64,000 nt of DNA from Saccharicrinis fermentans DSM 9555 = JCM 21142 (GTDB lineage Bacteria; Bacteroidota; Bacteroidia; Bacteroidales; Marinilabiliaceae), in assembly GCF_000517085.1 (NCBI RefSeq), contig NZ_KI912107.1, positions 2,046,398-2,110,397 of the forward strand. Direction: 5' to 3'. How positions within the stretch are numbered: the first letter of the stretch is position 1; each line of letters begins with the position of its first letter. The translations under genes and the position numbers were made by a program. Below are positions 19,298-27,560 of the stretch, piece after piece. Below the pieces are notes generated by a model, which was not told the DNA's origin, did no database searches, and was given only the letters and a program-made list of their open reading frames with translations.

Positions 19298-19345
19298 GTA
19301 ATAGATTTTCTAATGCATTTTCCGGGTTCATAGCTTCTTGCCTAC
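19298..19345 (+). repeat. R1 repeat, right-end copy D
   Basis: ATTTTCTAATGCATTTTCCG plus GGTTCATAGCTTCTTGCC match the right end and outside flank of copy B (GGGTTTAATTCCTTCTTGCC). The left half is absent here. Confidence 0.65.
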
Positions 19346-19373
19346 ACTGGCCCCGGGGCTATTGTTCTGACCC
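19341..19373 (-). repeat. Dispersed repeat family R5, copy 1
   Basis: On the minus strand reads CCGCAGGGCGGGTCAGAACA then ATAGCCCCGGGG, matching 31479-31510 (CCGCAGGGTTGATCAGGACT, TTAGCCCCGGG). Markedly GC-rich against its surroundings. Confidence 0.55.
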
Positions 19374-19407
19374 GCCCTGCGGTTTCTTTATTGGTAATTG
19401 GGTATTC

Positions 19408-19476
19408 AAATGGGAATTACTCATTAGCTGAAAATTATCGAATATGCTTATAGAAAAATTGTAACCCTCTATATTT
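19408..19476 (+). repeat. Dispersed repeat family R4, copy 3
   Basis: AAATGGGAATTACTCATT, GAAAATTATCGAATATGC and AAATTGTAACCCTCTAT are the best preserved parts of the family also seen at 1995-2063 and 2204-2268. Confidence 0.5.
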
Positions 19477-19540
19477 TAATTGAAGATGCTCCATAGATTG
19501 ACCCTCAAAGCTCACACTCTAAACCTTATACCAGAAACCC

Positions 19541-19607
19541 TTCAACTCGCCAACTTAACGACTTAACAACGCCTCAACATAGCAACTCTCCAACTTCGCA
19601 ACTTAAA
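19541..19607. repeat. Low-complexity CAACTT-rich tract
   Basis: Irregular short-period run built from CAACT, GCCAAC, TTAACGAC and CTCCAACTTCGCAACTT units. No open frame of note. May be a decayed tandem repeat. Confidence 0.4.
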
Positions 19608-19639
19608 GATATCGGCACATACTTCACATGAAGACATAA

Positions 19640-19671
19640 AAAAAGAGGAATCTAACGATTCCTCTCTTTTT
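19640..19671 (-). terminator. Terminator of the exbB/exbD operon
   Basis: AGAGGAATC / GATTCCTCT stem with a TAAC loop, A-run before and T-run after, 19 bp past the last exbD stop. Works as a rho-independent terminator in either direction. Confidence 0.8.
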
Positions 19672-19690
19672 ACTAAAGTATATAGACTTT

Positions 19691-20161
19691 CTAATACTCT
19701 GCTTTCTTACGCGCCGAATAATTAATTTTTAGCGCTTGCGCTTTACGCAATGCCTGCTTAATTTCGGTAATAATACCCATCGGACAATCAAAATCAGCTT
19801 TGATTGAAGTAGTCATCTTAGGACGATCACTTTCTTTCATTGCATCACGCTCTTGCGCAATATAACTTTGAATGTCAGAAACAGTAGCAAAGGCATCGTT
19901 TAGCTGAACTCGAGGTTCAGTACCATACATTCCTTGGTACTTTTTAGTTGGAAGACCCACATAAATATAGGTCACCAAACTTTTCTTCTCCAGTTTAGCT
20001 AGCTCTGTCGCTTCAGGAACCTGAATCTTCACTTTTAAATCCACCTCTTTCATAGTTGTTGATACCATGAAAAAGAATAAAAGCATAAATACGATATCAG
20101 GCAAAGAAGCTGTACTAATAGCAGGAGTAGCTTTACCCCCTTTTTTTCTAAACTTTGCCAT
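19691..20161 (-). CDS. exbD: Biopolymer transport protein ExbD, second copy
   Basis: 156 residues: a short basic cytoplasmic tail, one membrane helix, then a periplasmic domain. The proton-path Asp is D22 in SLPDIVFMLLFFFMVSTTM. ExbD with ExbB converts proton-motive force to mechanical work on TonB for outer-membrane SusC-type and siderophore receptors. It lies 2 bp downstream of another exbD. Two different ExbD proteins after one ExbB is a common Bacteroidota arrangement. The C-terminal ITEIKQALRKAQALKINYSA resembles the ExbD periplasmic end. Confidence 0.93.
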   Translation of the reverse strand: MAKFRKKGGKATPAISTASLPDIVFMLLFFFMVSTTMKEVDLKVKIQVPEATELAKLEKKSLVTYIYVGLPTKKYQGMYGTEPRVQLNDAFATVSDIQSYIAQERDAMKESDRPKMTTSIKADFDCPMGIITEIKQALRKAQALKINYSARKKAEY

Positions 20162-20163
20162 AA

Positions 20164-20736
20164 TTATTTACCGATATTTTTAGGTTCAGCCTCAGAAATA
20201 CGTTGAGGAAAAATTGTACGAACAATCTTTTGTTCATCACTATCCAATTCTTCGTAATCTTTACCCCATTCTTTCCGAGCAAATTCATTTCTTACCTCAG
20301 TATAAGCTCTTTGAAGTTCATTTTGAACCATCAAATAGGCTTGATATTGAGTACCGTTATCATTCTGCAAAGAAATTACACCTTTTGATATCTCACATAT
20401 TCTGAAATTTTCCACTTCAACTTGTTTGAATTCTGGCAATTTCGCATCTCTATCTGGATTCAATATAAATTTCTTAGCTGCATCCTTGAGTTCTTCTACC
20501 CTCATTGGTTTACCTTTCACCAATAATTGATTTTTACTGTTCAAAAGAACTGTAAAAACGTTCCTATCTTTAATTGGTGGAGTATCTTCAATTTCATCAG
20601 GTACTGGTGGTGGCAAACGTCTAGCCAAACCTGTATCTGTAGACATGGTAGTAGTTACAAGGAAGAATATTAGCAGAAGGAATGCGATATCGGCCATAGA
20701 GCCGGCATTCACTTCTGGTATTTCTCTTTTTCCCAT
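20164..20736 (-). CDS. exbD: Biopolymer transport protein ExbD, first copy
   Basis: 190 residues, longer than the second copy. The membrane Asp is D16 in SMADIAFLLLIFFLVTTTM, followed by a proline-rich segment (RRLPPPVPDEIEDTPP) and a periplasmic domain carrying an insertion (QVEVENFRICEISKGVISLQ) not seen in the other ExbD. Part of the four-gene ExbB operon with short spacings (13 bp upstream, 2 bp downstream). The two ExbD subunits may form a heteromeric peptidoglycan-binding stalk; this is inference. Confidence 0.93.
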   Translation of the reverse strand: MGKREIPEVNAGSMADIAFLLLIFFLVTTTMSTDTGLARRLPPPVPDEIEDTPPIKDRNVFTVLLNSKNQLLVKGKPMRVEELKDAAKKFILNPDRDAKLPEFKQVEVENFRICEISKGVISLQNDNGTQYQAYLMVQNELQRAYTEVRNEFARKEWGKDYEELDSDEQKIVRTIFPQRISEAEPKNIGK

Positions 20737-20749
20737 AATTACCTCCTAA

Positions 20750-21196
20750 TTATTTGAATAATCTTGACAATTCACCTCCAAAGATGGCAACAACCACAAG
20801 ACCTAAAAGTACGTAAGTACCATAAAGGAATGCACCTGCTAACTTAAGCATTGAAGGAACATTATCCTGTCCTTCATAGCCACCTAAATCCATTGGTGTT
20901 CCGTCAGCAATACTGTATGACACAAGTCCAATCACAAACAAAACTGCAATTGAAATTAAACTTCTAACAGCATTTTTCGGATTCATTACTACATGCATTA
21001 CTTCAAATAGGATGGTAATAGCAGCAGCTCCTACTACTAAAAACTTAGCCCAATTCAGAATCGTATCAGTGTAAACTGGTGTTAGAAAAGTTTCTCCAGG
21101 AACTTCACCTCCTGTAAAAAACATAATCGTTAACACGGCAGTTACAGCTATCAATGCATATAGTACAAAACTTAATATTTTTGAAAGCTTACCCAT
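20750..21196 (-). CDS. Four-helix membrane protein of the ExbB/ExbD operon
   Basis: 148 residues with four hydrophobic segments (about 8-28, 48-68, 78-98, 118-142) and a short polar loop GTPMDLGGYEGQDN. No named family recalled with certainty. It is encoded between exbB and the first exbD, with 7 bp and 13 bp spacing, and this position is recurrent in Bacteroidota. The context implies an accessory membrane subunit of the ExbB/ExbD energy transducer. No charged residue in a helix suggests a proton path of its own. Confidence 0.85.
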   Translation of the reverse strand: MGKLSKILSFVLYALIAVTAVLTIMFFTGGEVPGETFLTPVYTDTILNWAKFLVVGAAAITILFEVMHVVMNPKNAVRSLISIAVLFVIGLVSYSIADGTPMDLGGYEGQDNVPSMLKLAGAFLYGTYVLLGLVVVAIFGGELSRLFK

Positions 21197-21203
21197 GTTC
21201 TAA

Positions 21204-22019
21204 TTATTTTTTCAAGTTGTATTTTACCAAGATATCTAGTAATGAAATAGAAGCATCTTCCATACTATTTACAATACCATCAATTTTAGAAACGATGTAA
21301 TTGTAAAATACCTGAAGAATGATAGCTACGATCAAACCAGATACAGTAGTAATAAGTGCTACTTTAATACCTCCTGCTACAGCAGTTGCTGAGATATCAC
21401 CCATTGCTTGAATCTTGTCAAAGGCTTCAATCATACCGATTACTGTTCCCATAAATCCAAGCATAGGAGCCAGTGCGATAAATAAAGAAATCCATGTTAA
21501 ACCTTTTTCTAACAGACCCATTTGTACTGATCCGTATGAAACAACAGATTTCTCTACTACTTCAACACCCTCATCAATACGGTCTAAACCTTGATAGAAA
21601 ATAGAAGCAACAGGTCCTCTAGTGTTTCGACACACTTCTTTTGCAGCTTCAACACCACCTTCAGCCAAAGAATCTTCAATACTTTGAAGTAATTTTTTAG
21701 TATTAGTAGAAGCAAGATTCAAATAAATGATTCTTTCAATTGCTAATGCTAATCCAAAAATTAAACATAAAAGTACGAAACTCATAAAGATAGCTCCACC
21801 TTCGATGAATTTTGCTTTAATTTGTTTGTGAATCCCCTTAGGGGCTTCTACATCATCCATTGCGGCCATATCATCTACGGCTGCTTCGTCCACATTTTCA
21901 GTGGCAACTTCCTCAACAGTTTCTACTTCTTCTGCACCAGTTTCATCCTGAGCGTAAATAGTTGATGCTCCGAAAGTCATCATCCCGAAAACTGCAAAAA
22001 ACGCAAATAGCTTTTTCAT
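21204..22019 (-). CDS. exbB: MotA/TolQ/ExbB proton channel protein
   Basis: 271 residues. It begins with a signal-like helix (MKKLFAFFAVFGMMTFGAST) and a strongly acidic stretch at about 24-58 (TGAEEVETVEEV...), an extension not present in enterobacterial ExbB. The core has three membrane helices, with the conserved LAPMLGFMGTVIGMIEAF and the proton-channel helix GGIKVALITTVSGLIVAIIL. First gene of the ExbB operon. Function: proton-driven partner of TonB. The acidic N-terminus would be periplasmic; its role is unknown. Confidence 0.93.
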   Translation of the reverse strand: MKKLFAFFAVFGMMTFGASTIYAQDETGAEEVETVEEVATENVDEAAVDDMAAMDDVEAPKGIHKQIKAKFIEGGAIFMSFVLLCLIFGLALAIERIIYLNLASTNTKKLLQSIEDSLAEGGVEAAKEVCRNTRGPVASIFYQGLDRIDEGVEVVEKSVVSYGSVQMGLLEKGLTWISLFIALAPMLGFMGTVIGMIEAFDKIQAMGDISATAVAGGIKVALITTVSGLIVAIILQVFYNYIVSKIDGIVNSMEDASISLLDILVKYNLKK

Positions 22020-22171
22020 AGTCTGTAAAAAATTTTTGATTTGTATTAGTTTGTTAATACTATAGTTTAATTGCTAATAATTCCCTTTTTAAAGCAATAA
22101 ACAAGTTAATAAATGAAATTCTTAGATTTTCGGGTGTGCAAATTACAAAAAAATCAGGAAATACAAACTGT

Positions 22172-23197
22172 TTAGATATAGATTTCCCCTTTTAATGATT
22201 TATTTAAACCAATCTTCACTTCTTCGATATTTATCGCATTACCTAACAGGTACATAAGCTTGGTGATGGCAGCCTCGGTTGTGATGTCTCCTCCACTAAA
22301 AACACCCATTTCTAACAAATGTAAACCTGTTTCATACCTTTCCATGGCTACACTTCCGGCTAAACATTGCGTAACATTTAAAATAATGAGCCCTTTTTGC
22401 ACCGCTTTTTCAACCATTCCTAAAAAACGTTTGTCCGTTGGCGCATTACCTGAACCAAATGTCTCAAGCACCAGCGCCTTCAGTCCCGGCGTTTGTAATA
22501 TGGTTTCTAAAAAGGCCTCATTCATACCTGGAAACAACTTTAACAATCCTACATTATTATCCATCTTTTTGGCCACAGAAAACGGAGCTCCCTCTTTTAT
22601 TTTTTGAATATACGGGTGATTATACTTTATGTGTATGCCCACTTCGGCCAGTGGCGGGTAATTATCGGATCGAAAAGCACGAAAATGCTCTGCATTATAC
22701 TTGGTGGTTCTGTTTCCCCGGAACAGTTTATCCTGAAAAAATATACATACTTCAGGTACCATAGCTGCTCCTTCATGATAGGTTGAAGCAATATCCAATG
22801 CTGTAATCAGATTCTCCTTACCATCGGTACGTATGGTACTCAGGGGTAACTGACTACCGGTAAACACCACAGGCTTGCCTAAATTCTGCAACATAAAACT
22901 TAAAGCACTGGCGGTATAGGCCATGGTATCGGTGCCATGCAAAACCACAAATCCATCGTAGGCACAATAATTCTCTTCGATGATAGTACCTATTTTTAAC
23001 CATATCTCTGGATTCATATCAGAAGAATCCACGATGGGATTAAAAGAAGTGCTATCTACACTAAAATCGAAACGTTTTAATTCAGGCACCTTTTCTTCTA
23101 TCATAGAGAAATTAAAAGGTATAAGGGAGTTTGTTTCCGGATCATTGGCCATACCAATGGTTCCCCCTGTATAAATGATGAGTACTTTACGTTTCAA
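22172..23197 (-). CDS. ansA: Type I (cytoplasmic) L-asparaginase
   Basis: 341 residues. The nucleophilic Thr is in YTGGTIGM (T13), and the second triad is HGTDTMAYTASALSF (T89-D90, with the lysine of FTGSQLPLSTIRTDGKEN further on). Absence of a signal peptide and the length favour the cytoplasmic type I enzyme. It hydrolyses L-asparagine to aspartate and ammonia. The TatD gene lies 86 bp upstream on the same strand; joint transcription is possible. Nearby glutamate dehydrogenase gives a loose nitrogen theme. Confidence 0.95.
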   Translation of the reverse strand: MKRKVLIIYTGGTIGMANDPETNSLIPFNFSMIEEKVPELKRFDFSVDSTSFNPIVDSSDMNPEIWLKIGTIIEENYCAYDGFVVLHGTDTMAYTASALSFMLQNLGKPVVFTGSQLPLSTIRTDGKENLITALDIASTYHEGAAMVPEVCIFFQDKLFRGNRTTKYNAEHFRAFRSDNYPPLAEVGIHIKYNHPYIQKIKEGAPFSVAKKMDNNVGLLKLFPGMNEAFLETILQTPGLKALVLETFGSGNAPTDKRFLGMVEKAVQKGLIILNVTQCLAGSVAMERYETGLHLLEMGVFSGGDITTEAAITKLMYLLGNAINIEEVKIGLNKSLKGEIYI

Positions 23198-23283
23198 TTC
23201 AATCCTCCTATATTATAATTTAATCTTAAACAAATGACAGTCTGGTATTTTTTTGTACGGCATGCTTTTATCCTCAATGGGTA

Positions 23284-24054
23284 TTACAAAGCAAAAAGAC
23301 GTCTTGCATTTTGTGATGTGATTCTATCAACTTCTTCTTCGGTAGTAGCAAACAATTCTGCCACTTTATTTTTTACATGCTGCACATACAAAGGTTCATT
23401 TCTTTTACCTCTATATGGCACAGGCGTCAGATATGGTGCATCAGTTTCCAACACCAGATCATCTAGGCTAAGCTGTTTTACTACATCCCCAAGCCCTGAA
23501 TTTTTAAATGTTAATACACCATTAATTCCTAACTTAAAACATCCATAACTTAAAAATTTTCTGGCCTGTTCTAAATTTCCTGTAAAACTATGGCATACAC
23601 CCCATACTCCATCCAAGCTAACACTATCAAGTACCTCAAAAATGGTATCAAAGGCTTCTCTAACATGAAGAACCACGGGTAAATGGTATTTTTTTGCCCA
23701 ACCAATTTGAATTTTTAAAGCGGCTACCTGCTCCGCAATATAAGTTTTATCCCAGTATAGGTCGATTCCTATTTCACCAACAGCACAAAACTTTCTTTTT
23801 TGAAACCATGCTTCCATGGCAGCTAACTGTTGCATAAATTCACTGCCCACTGAGGTTGGGTGCAAACCCATCATTGAAAGACACTTATCAGGATACTTAT
23901 CCTGAATATGCAGCATGGGTTCAATGGAATCCAAATCCACGTTGGGCATTAAAATATACTCCACTCCTGCAGCAAATGCCCTTTGAATCATTTCATCTCT
24001 ATCCTCATCAAATTGTTCAGAATATATGTGTGAATGTGTATCTATAACCGACAT
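23284..24054 (-). CDS. TatD-family metal-dependent hydrolase
   Basis: The start is moved to MSVIDTHSHIYSEQF (24054), the family opening; the 14 codons upstream are not conserved-looking. 256 residues forming an amidohydrolase TIM barrel. Metal ligands visible are H7 and H9 (THSH), the Glu of AVGEIGIDLYWD, the His of VVLHVREAF and CHSFTG, and the Asp of LETDAPYLTP. TatD enzymes are 3'-5' DNA exonucleases/DNases or related deoxyribonuclease-like hydrolases. Exact substrate cannot be assigned. It sits upstream of ansA. Confidence 0.93.
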   Translation of the reverse strand: MSVIDTHSHIYSEQFDEDRDEMIQRAFAAGVEYILMPNVDLDSIEPMLHIQDKYPDKCLSMMGLHPTSVGSEFMQQLAAMEAWFQKRKFCAVGEIGIDLYWDKTYIAEQVAALKIQIGWAKKYHLPVVLHVREAFDTIFEVLDSVSLDGVWGVCHSFTGNLEQARKFLSYGCFKLGINGVLTFKNSGLGDVVKQLSLDDLVLETDAPYLTPVPYRGKRNEPLYVQHVKNKVAELFATTEEEVDRITSQNARRLFAL

Positions 24055-24200
24055 AAAGTATTTCGTCCTAAAAAAATATTTCCCAAAAATAATCATTTGA
24101 GCCTATTAATATCATGAATCTCTGCTTCTTTTAAACATTTTTAAGTGTCCACACTGCAAAATCAGAATATCCAAGCAAGTGATTCATATATCTCAAATAG

Positions 24201-24235
24201 AAAACCCTGAAGAGAATCAATCCATTCAGGGTTTT
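24201..24235 (-). terminator. Hairpin terminator after gdhA
   Basis: Perfect 11 bp stem AAAACCCTGAA / TTCAGGGTTTT with a 13 nt loop, 28 bp past the gdhA stop. The arm CCCTG/CAGGG is the same as in the terminator at 12130. Confidence 0.8.
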
Positions 24236-24262
24236 AATGATTATTTTCTTCTTCTCATTTTC

Positions 24263-25600
24263 TTATACAACTCCCTGAGCAATCATGGCATCTGCCACTT
24301 TTACAAAACCACCCACATTGGCACCTTTGATGTAGTTAACTTTTCCATTCAATTCTGTACCATATTGAACGCACACCTTATGGATGTTAATCATAATTTC
24401 ATTCAACCTTTTATCTACTTCTACCTCATTCCAGTTAAATCGCATGCTGTTTTGACTCATTTCTAGTCCTGAAACCGCAACTCCACCAGCATTAACAGCC
24501 TTACCAGGTGCAAAAATAATTTTTTCTGTAGCTAAAAATGCGGCTTCTGCAGTACATCCCATATTAGAAGCTTCTGCAATCAACTGACAACCATTTTCAA
24601 TTAACATCTTACAGTCATCCTCATTTAATTCGTTTTGAATTGCACAAGGAATAGCCACGTCGACTTTTTGTTGCCAGGGTTTTTTACCTTCGAAAAATTC
24701 AACACCATATTTTTCGGCATAAGGTTGAATCACGTCCTGATTTGAAGCGCGCAATTCTAACAAAAAGTCTATTTTTTCTCCTGACACTCCTTCCGGATCA
24801 TAAATATATCCATCTGGTCCTGATAAAGTAACCACTTTACCTCCCAATTCAACGGCCTTTTGAGCTGCCCCCCAGGCCACATTACCAAAGCCGGATAAAG
24901 CCACAGTTTTTCCTTTCAAGGTTTCTCCCTTGGCGGCCAACATTTCACGGACAAAATAAATTGCACCAAAACCAGTCGCTTCTGGACGAATGAGGCTACC
25001 TCCAAACTCTTGCCCTTTTCCGGTTAATACTCCTGTAAATTCATTACGTAATTTTTTATACTGACCAAAAAGATAACCTATTTCACGACCGCCAACACCA
25101 ATGTCACCAGCTGGAACATCCGTGTTAGGTCCAATATGACGGAACAACTCACTCATAAAGGCCTGACAAAAACGCATTATTTCATTATCAGACTTTCCTT
25201 TCGGATTAAAATCAGATCCTCCTTTACCGCCTCCCATAGGCAGACTGGTCAGACTGTTTTTAAATGTTTGCTCAAAACCTAAGAACTTTAGGCCACTCAG
25301 GGTCACACTAGGGTGAAATCGCAGACCGCCTTTATAGGGACCTATTGCGCTATTAAATTCTACTCTAAAGCCCCTATTCACCTGAACTTCGCCGCTATCA
25401 TCAACCCATGGCACTCTGAACATGATAACACGCTCAGGCTCTGTCATACGCTCAAGTATCTTAGCTTTTTGATAATGTGGATTTTCTTGATAAAAGTCCC
25501 AAACTGTTTCTACAACTTCTTCAACAGCTTGTAAAAATTCATCCTCTCCCGGATTTTTCATCCTAACACCATCTATAAACTCTTTTATTTTTGCATCCAT
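24263..25600 (-). CDS. gdhA: NADP-type glutamate dehydrogenase
   Basis: 445 residues, the size of the hexameric biosynthetic enzyme. The catalytic region PMGGGKGGSDFNPKGKSD carries the substrate lysines. The Rossmann part is VALSGFGNVAWGAAQKAVEL, and the C-terminus has AVNAGGVAVSGLEMSQNS. It interconverts 2-oxoglutarate plus ammonia and glutamate. The conserved DVPAGDIGVGGREIGYLFG is typical of the anabolic S-50 group, which suggests NADPH use. It has its own terminator and probably its own promoter in the 180 bp spacer to cobQ. Confidence 0.96.
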   Translation of the reverse strand: MDAKIKEFIDGVRMKNPGEDEFLQAVEEVVETVWDFYQENPHYQKAKILERMTEPERVIMFRVPWVDDSGEVQVNRGFRVEFNSAIGPYKGGLRFHPSVTLSGLKFLGFEQTFKNSLTSLPMGGGKGGSDFNPKGKSDNEIMRFCQAFMSELFRHIGPNTDVPAGDIGVGGREIGYLFGQYKKLRNEFTGVLTGKGQEFGGSLIRPEATGFGAIYFVREMLAAKGETLKGKTVALSGFGNVAWGAAQKAVELGGKVVTLSGPDGYIYDPEGVSGEKIDFLLELRASNQDVIQPYAEKYGVEFFEGKKPWQQKVDVAIPCAIQNELNEDDCKMLIENGCQLIAEASNMGCTAEAAFLATEKIIFAPGKAVNAGGVAVSGLEMSQNSMRFNWNEVEVDKRLNEIMINIHKVCVQYGTELNGKVNYIKGANVGGFVKVADAMIAQGVV

Positions 25601-25782
25601 GGTAATACGTTTAAATTGCGTTTGTTTAAAATCAAAATTATATAATTCAAAATATCTAAATTATGACTTTTAACAACATTTTAAGTTTTTAAATTAAAAG
25701 CGCGTCACAAACCAATAAAAAAGAGGACTTCACCCCTTACACTAGCTACTCGTATACAAAACACTTTTAAATTGTAAGTCAT

Positions 25783-27258
25783 TTATCGTTTCAGGAGTTT
25801 ATATATATAATCCAAGTCCATATATTGACGTATATAATCCGCCAACTGATCGTAATTTTTCTCCTTATATTCTACATAGTCAAAGTCATGATTTTCTACA
25901 CCGAATTCACCTAACAGTTCGTTTATAACAACTTGATTATCCAGTATACCATGAAAATAGGATCCCCAACATTTCTCATTTACCCAACAGCCCTCATCGC
26001 TTCCATCCGGCAACTTGTTCACTGGCATATATGCTTCATTTACAGGATTTGTTTTACCCATATGTATTTCATAACCATGACACAGTTCATCCTGATCTTT
26101 AAAGTAAAAATCACCTTGTTCTGTAACTTTAGAATTTTCCAGAACGGTTTCTACCGGAAGCAAGCACAGCCCCTCAGTTTCCAATGCTGCACCTTCGATA
26201 CCATCAGGATCTTTGATGGCAACACCCATCATTTGATACCCACCACAAATACCGATAACTGTTTTACCATTCCTGTATGCATTTTGTATTTCCTGATCTA
26301 CTCCCAGGGACTTGAGCCTATTTAAATCAGCGATCGTGTTCTTGGAGCCAGGAAGAATAATGATATCTGCATTTTTTAATTCTTCCTTTTCTAAGGTATA
26401 ATAAAGATGAACCGAAGGATGCATGGACAAAGCATTAAAGTCGGTAAAATTCGAGAGCTGCTCTAATCTAACCACTGCAATATTTACCTTACCCGCAATG
26501 GCGTGTTTATTCTTATTAGTAAGACTAACTGAATCTTCTTCTTCTATATATAAATCGGCAAAATGAGGCAGTACACCAACAACTGGTTTTCCTGTTAATT
26601 CCTCCAATATTTGTTTTCCTTCCTCAAACAAACGTGCATCCCCCCTGAATTTATTAACAATAATCCCTTTCACCGCCTCTTTCTCTTCCTGTGTCAGCAA
26701 GGCAATTGTACCATACACACTTCCAAAAATGCCTCCACGATCTATATCAGCCACCAAATATACATCTGCTCCAGTTCTCAATGCAATACGCATATTGGTG
26801 ATATCTCTCTTTTTTAGGTTTAGCTCAGATATGCTTCCTGCTCCCTCCATAACAATAGGATTAAACTGAGCATTCAGTTTTTGAAAAGAATCCACTGCTG
26901 CTTCAAATAATTCGGCCCTGTCATTCTCCTTAAAATACGCATAGGCAGACTGATCACCAACCGGCTTACCCAGCAACACTATTTGAGACTTCATCTCTCC
27001 CGTTGGCTTCAACAGCACCGGATTCATATAGACCGAGGGCGCCGTCTGGCATGCTTCAGCCTGAACAGCCTGTGCCCTTCCTATCTCCAGTCCTTCGGGA
27101 GTTGCATAACTATTGAGCGACATATTTTGCGCCTTAAAGGGAGCCGGATTAAAACCATCCTGCTTAAAGACCCTACAAAATCCTGCATTTACCAAGCTCT
27201 TTCCCGCATCCGAACATGTGCCCACAAACATTATAGGCCTTAGTTTATGATTGTTCAT
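25783..27258 (-). CDS. cobQ: Cobyric acid synthase
   Basis: 491 residues. N-terminal dethiobiotin-synthetase-like ATPase (GTCSDAGKSLVNAGFCRVF, then PFKAQNMSLNSYATPEG), and C-terminal type I glutamine amidotransferase with the nucleophile Cys in IGICGGYQMMG and a His-x-Glu region near CWGSYFHGILDN. It amidates four side chains of adenosylcobyrinate during cobalamin synthesis. No other cob/cbi gene and no recognisable B12 riboswitch are adjacent, so it may serve salvage or belong to a scattered pathway. Confidence 0.95.
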   Translation of the reverse strand: MNNHKLRPIMFVGTCSDAGKSLVNAGFCRVFKQDGFNPAPFKAQNMSLNSYATPEGLEIGRAQAVQAEACQTAPSVYMNPVLLKPTGEMKSQIVLLGKPVGDQSAYAYFKENDRAELFEAAVDSFQKLNAQFNPIVMEGAGSISELNLKKRDITNMRIALRTGADVYLVADIDRGGIFGSVYGTIALLTQEEKEAVKGIIVNKFRGDARLFEEGKQILEELTGKPVVGVLPHFADLYIEEEDSVSLTNKNKHAIAGKVNIAVVRLEQLSNFTDFNALSMHPSVHLYYTLEKEELKNADIIILPGSKNTIADLNRLKSLGVDQEIQNAYRNGKTVIGICGGYQMMGVAIKDPDGIEGAALETEGLCLLPVETVLENSKVTEQGDFYFKDQDELCHGYEIHMGKTNPVNEAYMPVNKLPDGSDEGCWVNEKCWGSYFHGILDNQVVINELLGEFGVENHDFDYVEYKEKNYDQLADYIRQYMDLDYIYKLLKR

Positions 27259-27560
27259 ATTATTATAAAATTAATAGACATTCAATAATCACCTAGCTCA
27301 ACACCCAAGCCGAGTTAAGATGCTCCAAAGGTAATATTATAGTATTTGAATGAGTAAATATTCGCAATGCTAAATTAATTTCATTCATGGTCTTGCTTTA
27401 TTTTACTACAACCCTATTTATATTTTTCCCAGGCACAGAACAGGTATCTAACTGATCTAATGAACACTTTAGCTTTACGCATCTATATATTTTGTTTTTT
27501 ATAAGCAAAAAGAAGAAATTGCCTTTCAAATAACTAAAAAAAAATTCAACAAACGCACTG
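27259..27560. other. Intergenic region between divergent cobQ and glycosidase genes
   Basis: 302 bp between divergent genes. On the minus strand a 31-codon frame (27388-27293) starts MNEINLALRIF and ends 35 bp before cobQ; I cannot support it as a gene. No B12-box or other riboswitch core seen. Confidence 0.4.

Noticed and set aside
27293-27388. 31-codon minus-strand frame just before cobQ
   Set aside because: Too short, no homolog recalled, no ribosome site.
27259-27560. Cobalamin riboswitch upstream of cobQ
   Set aside because: No B12 box or the conserved core could be found in the spacer.
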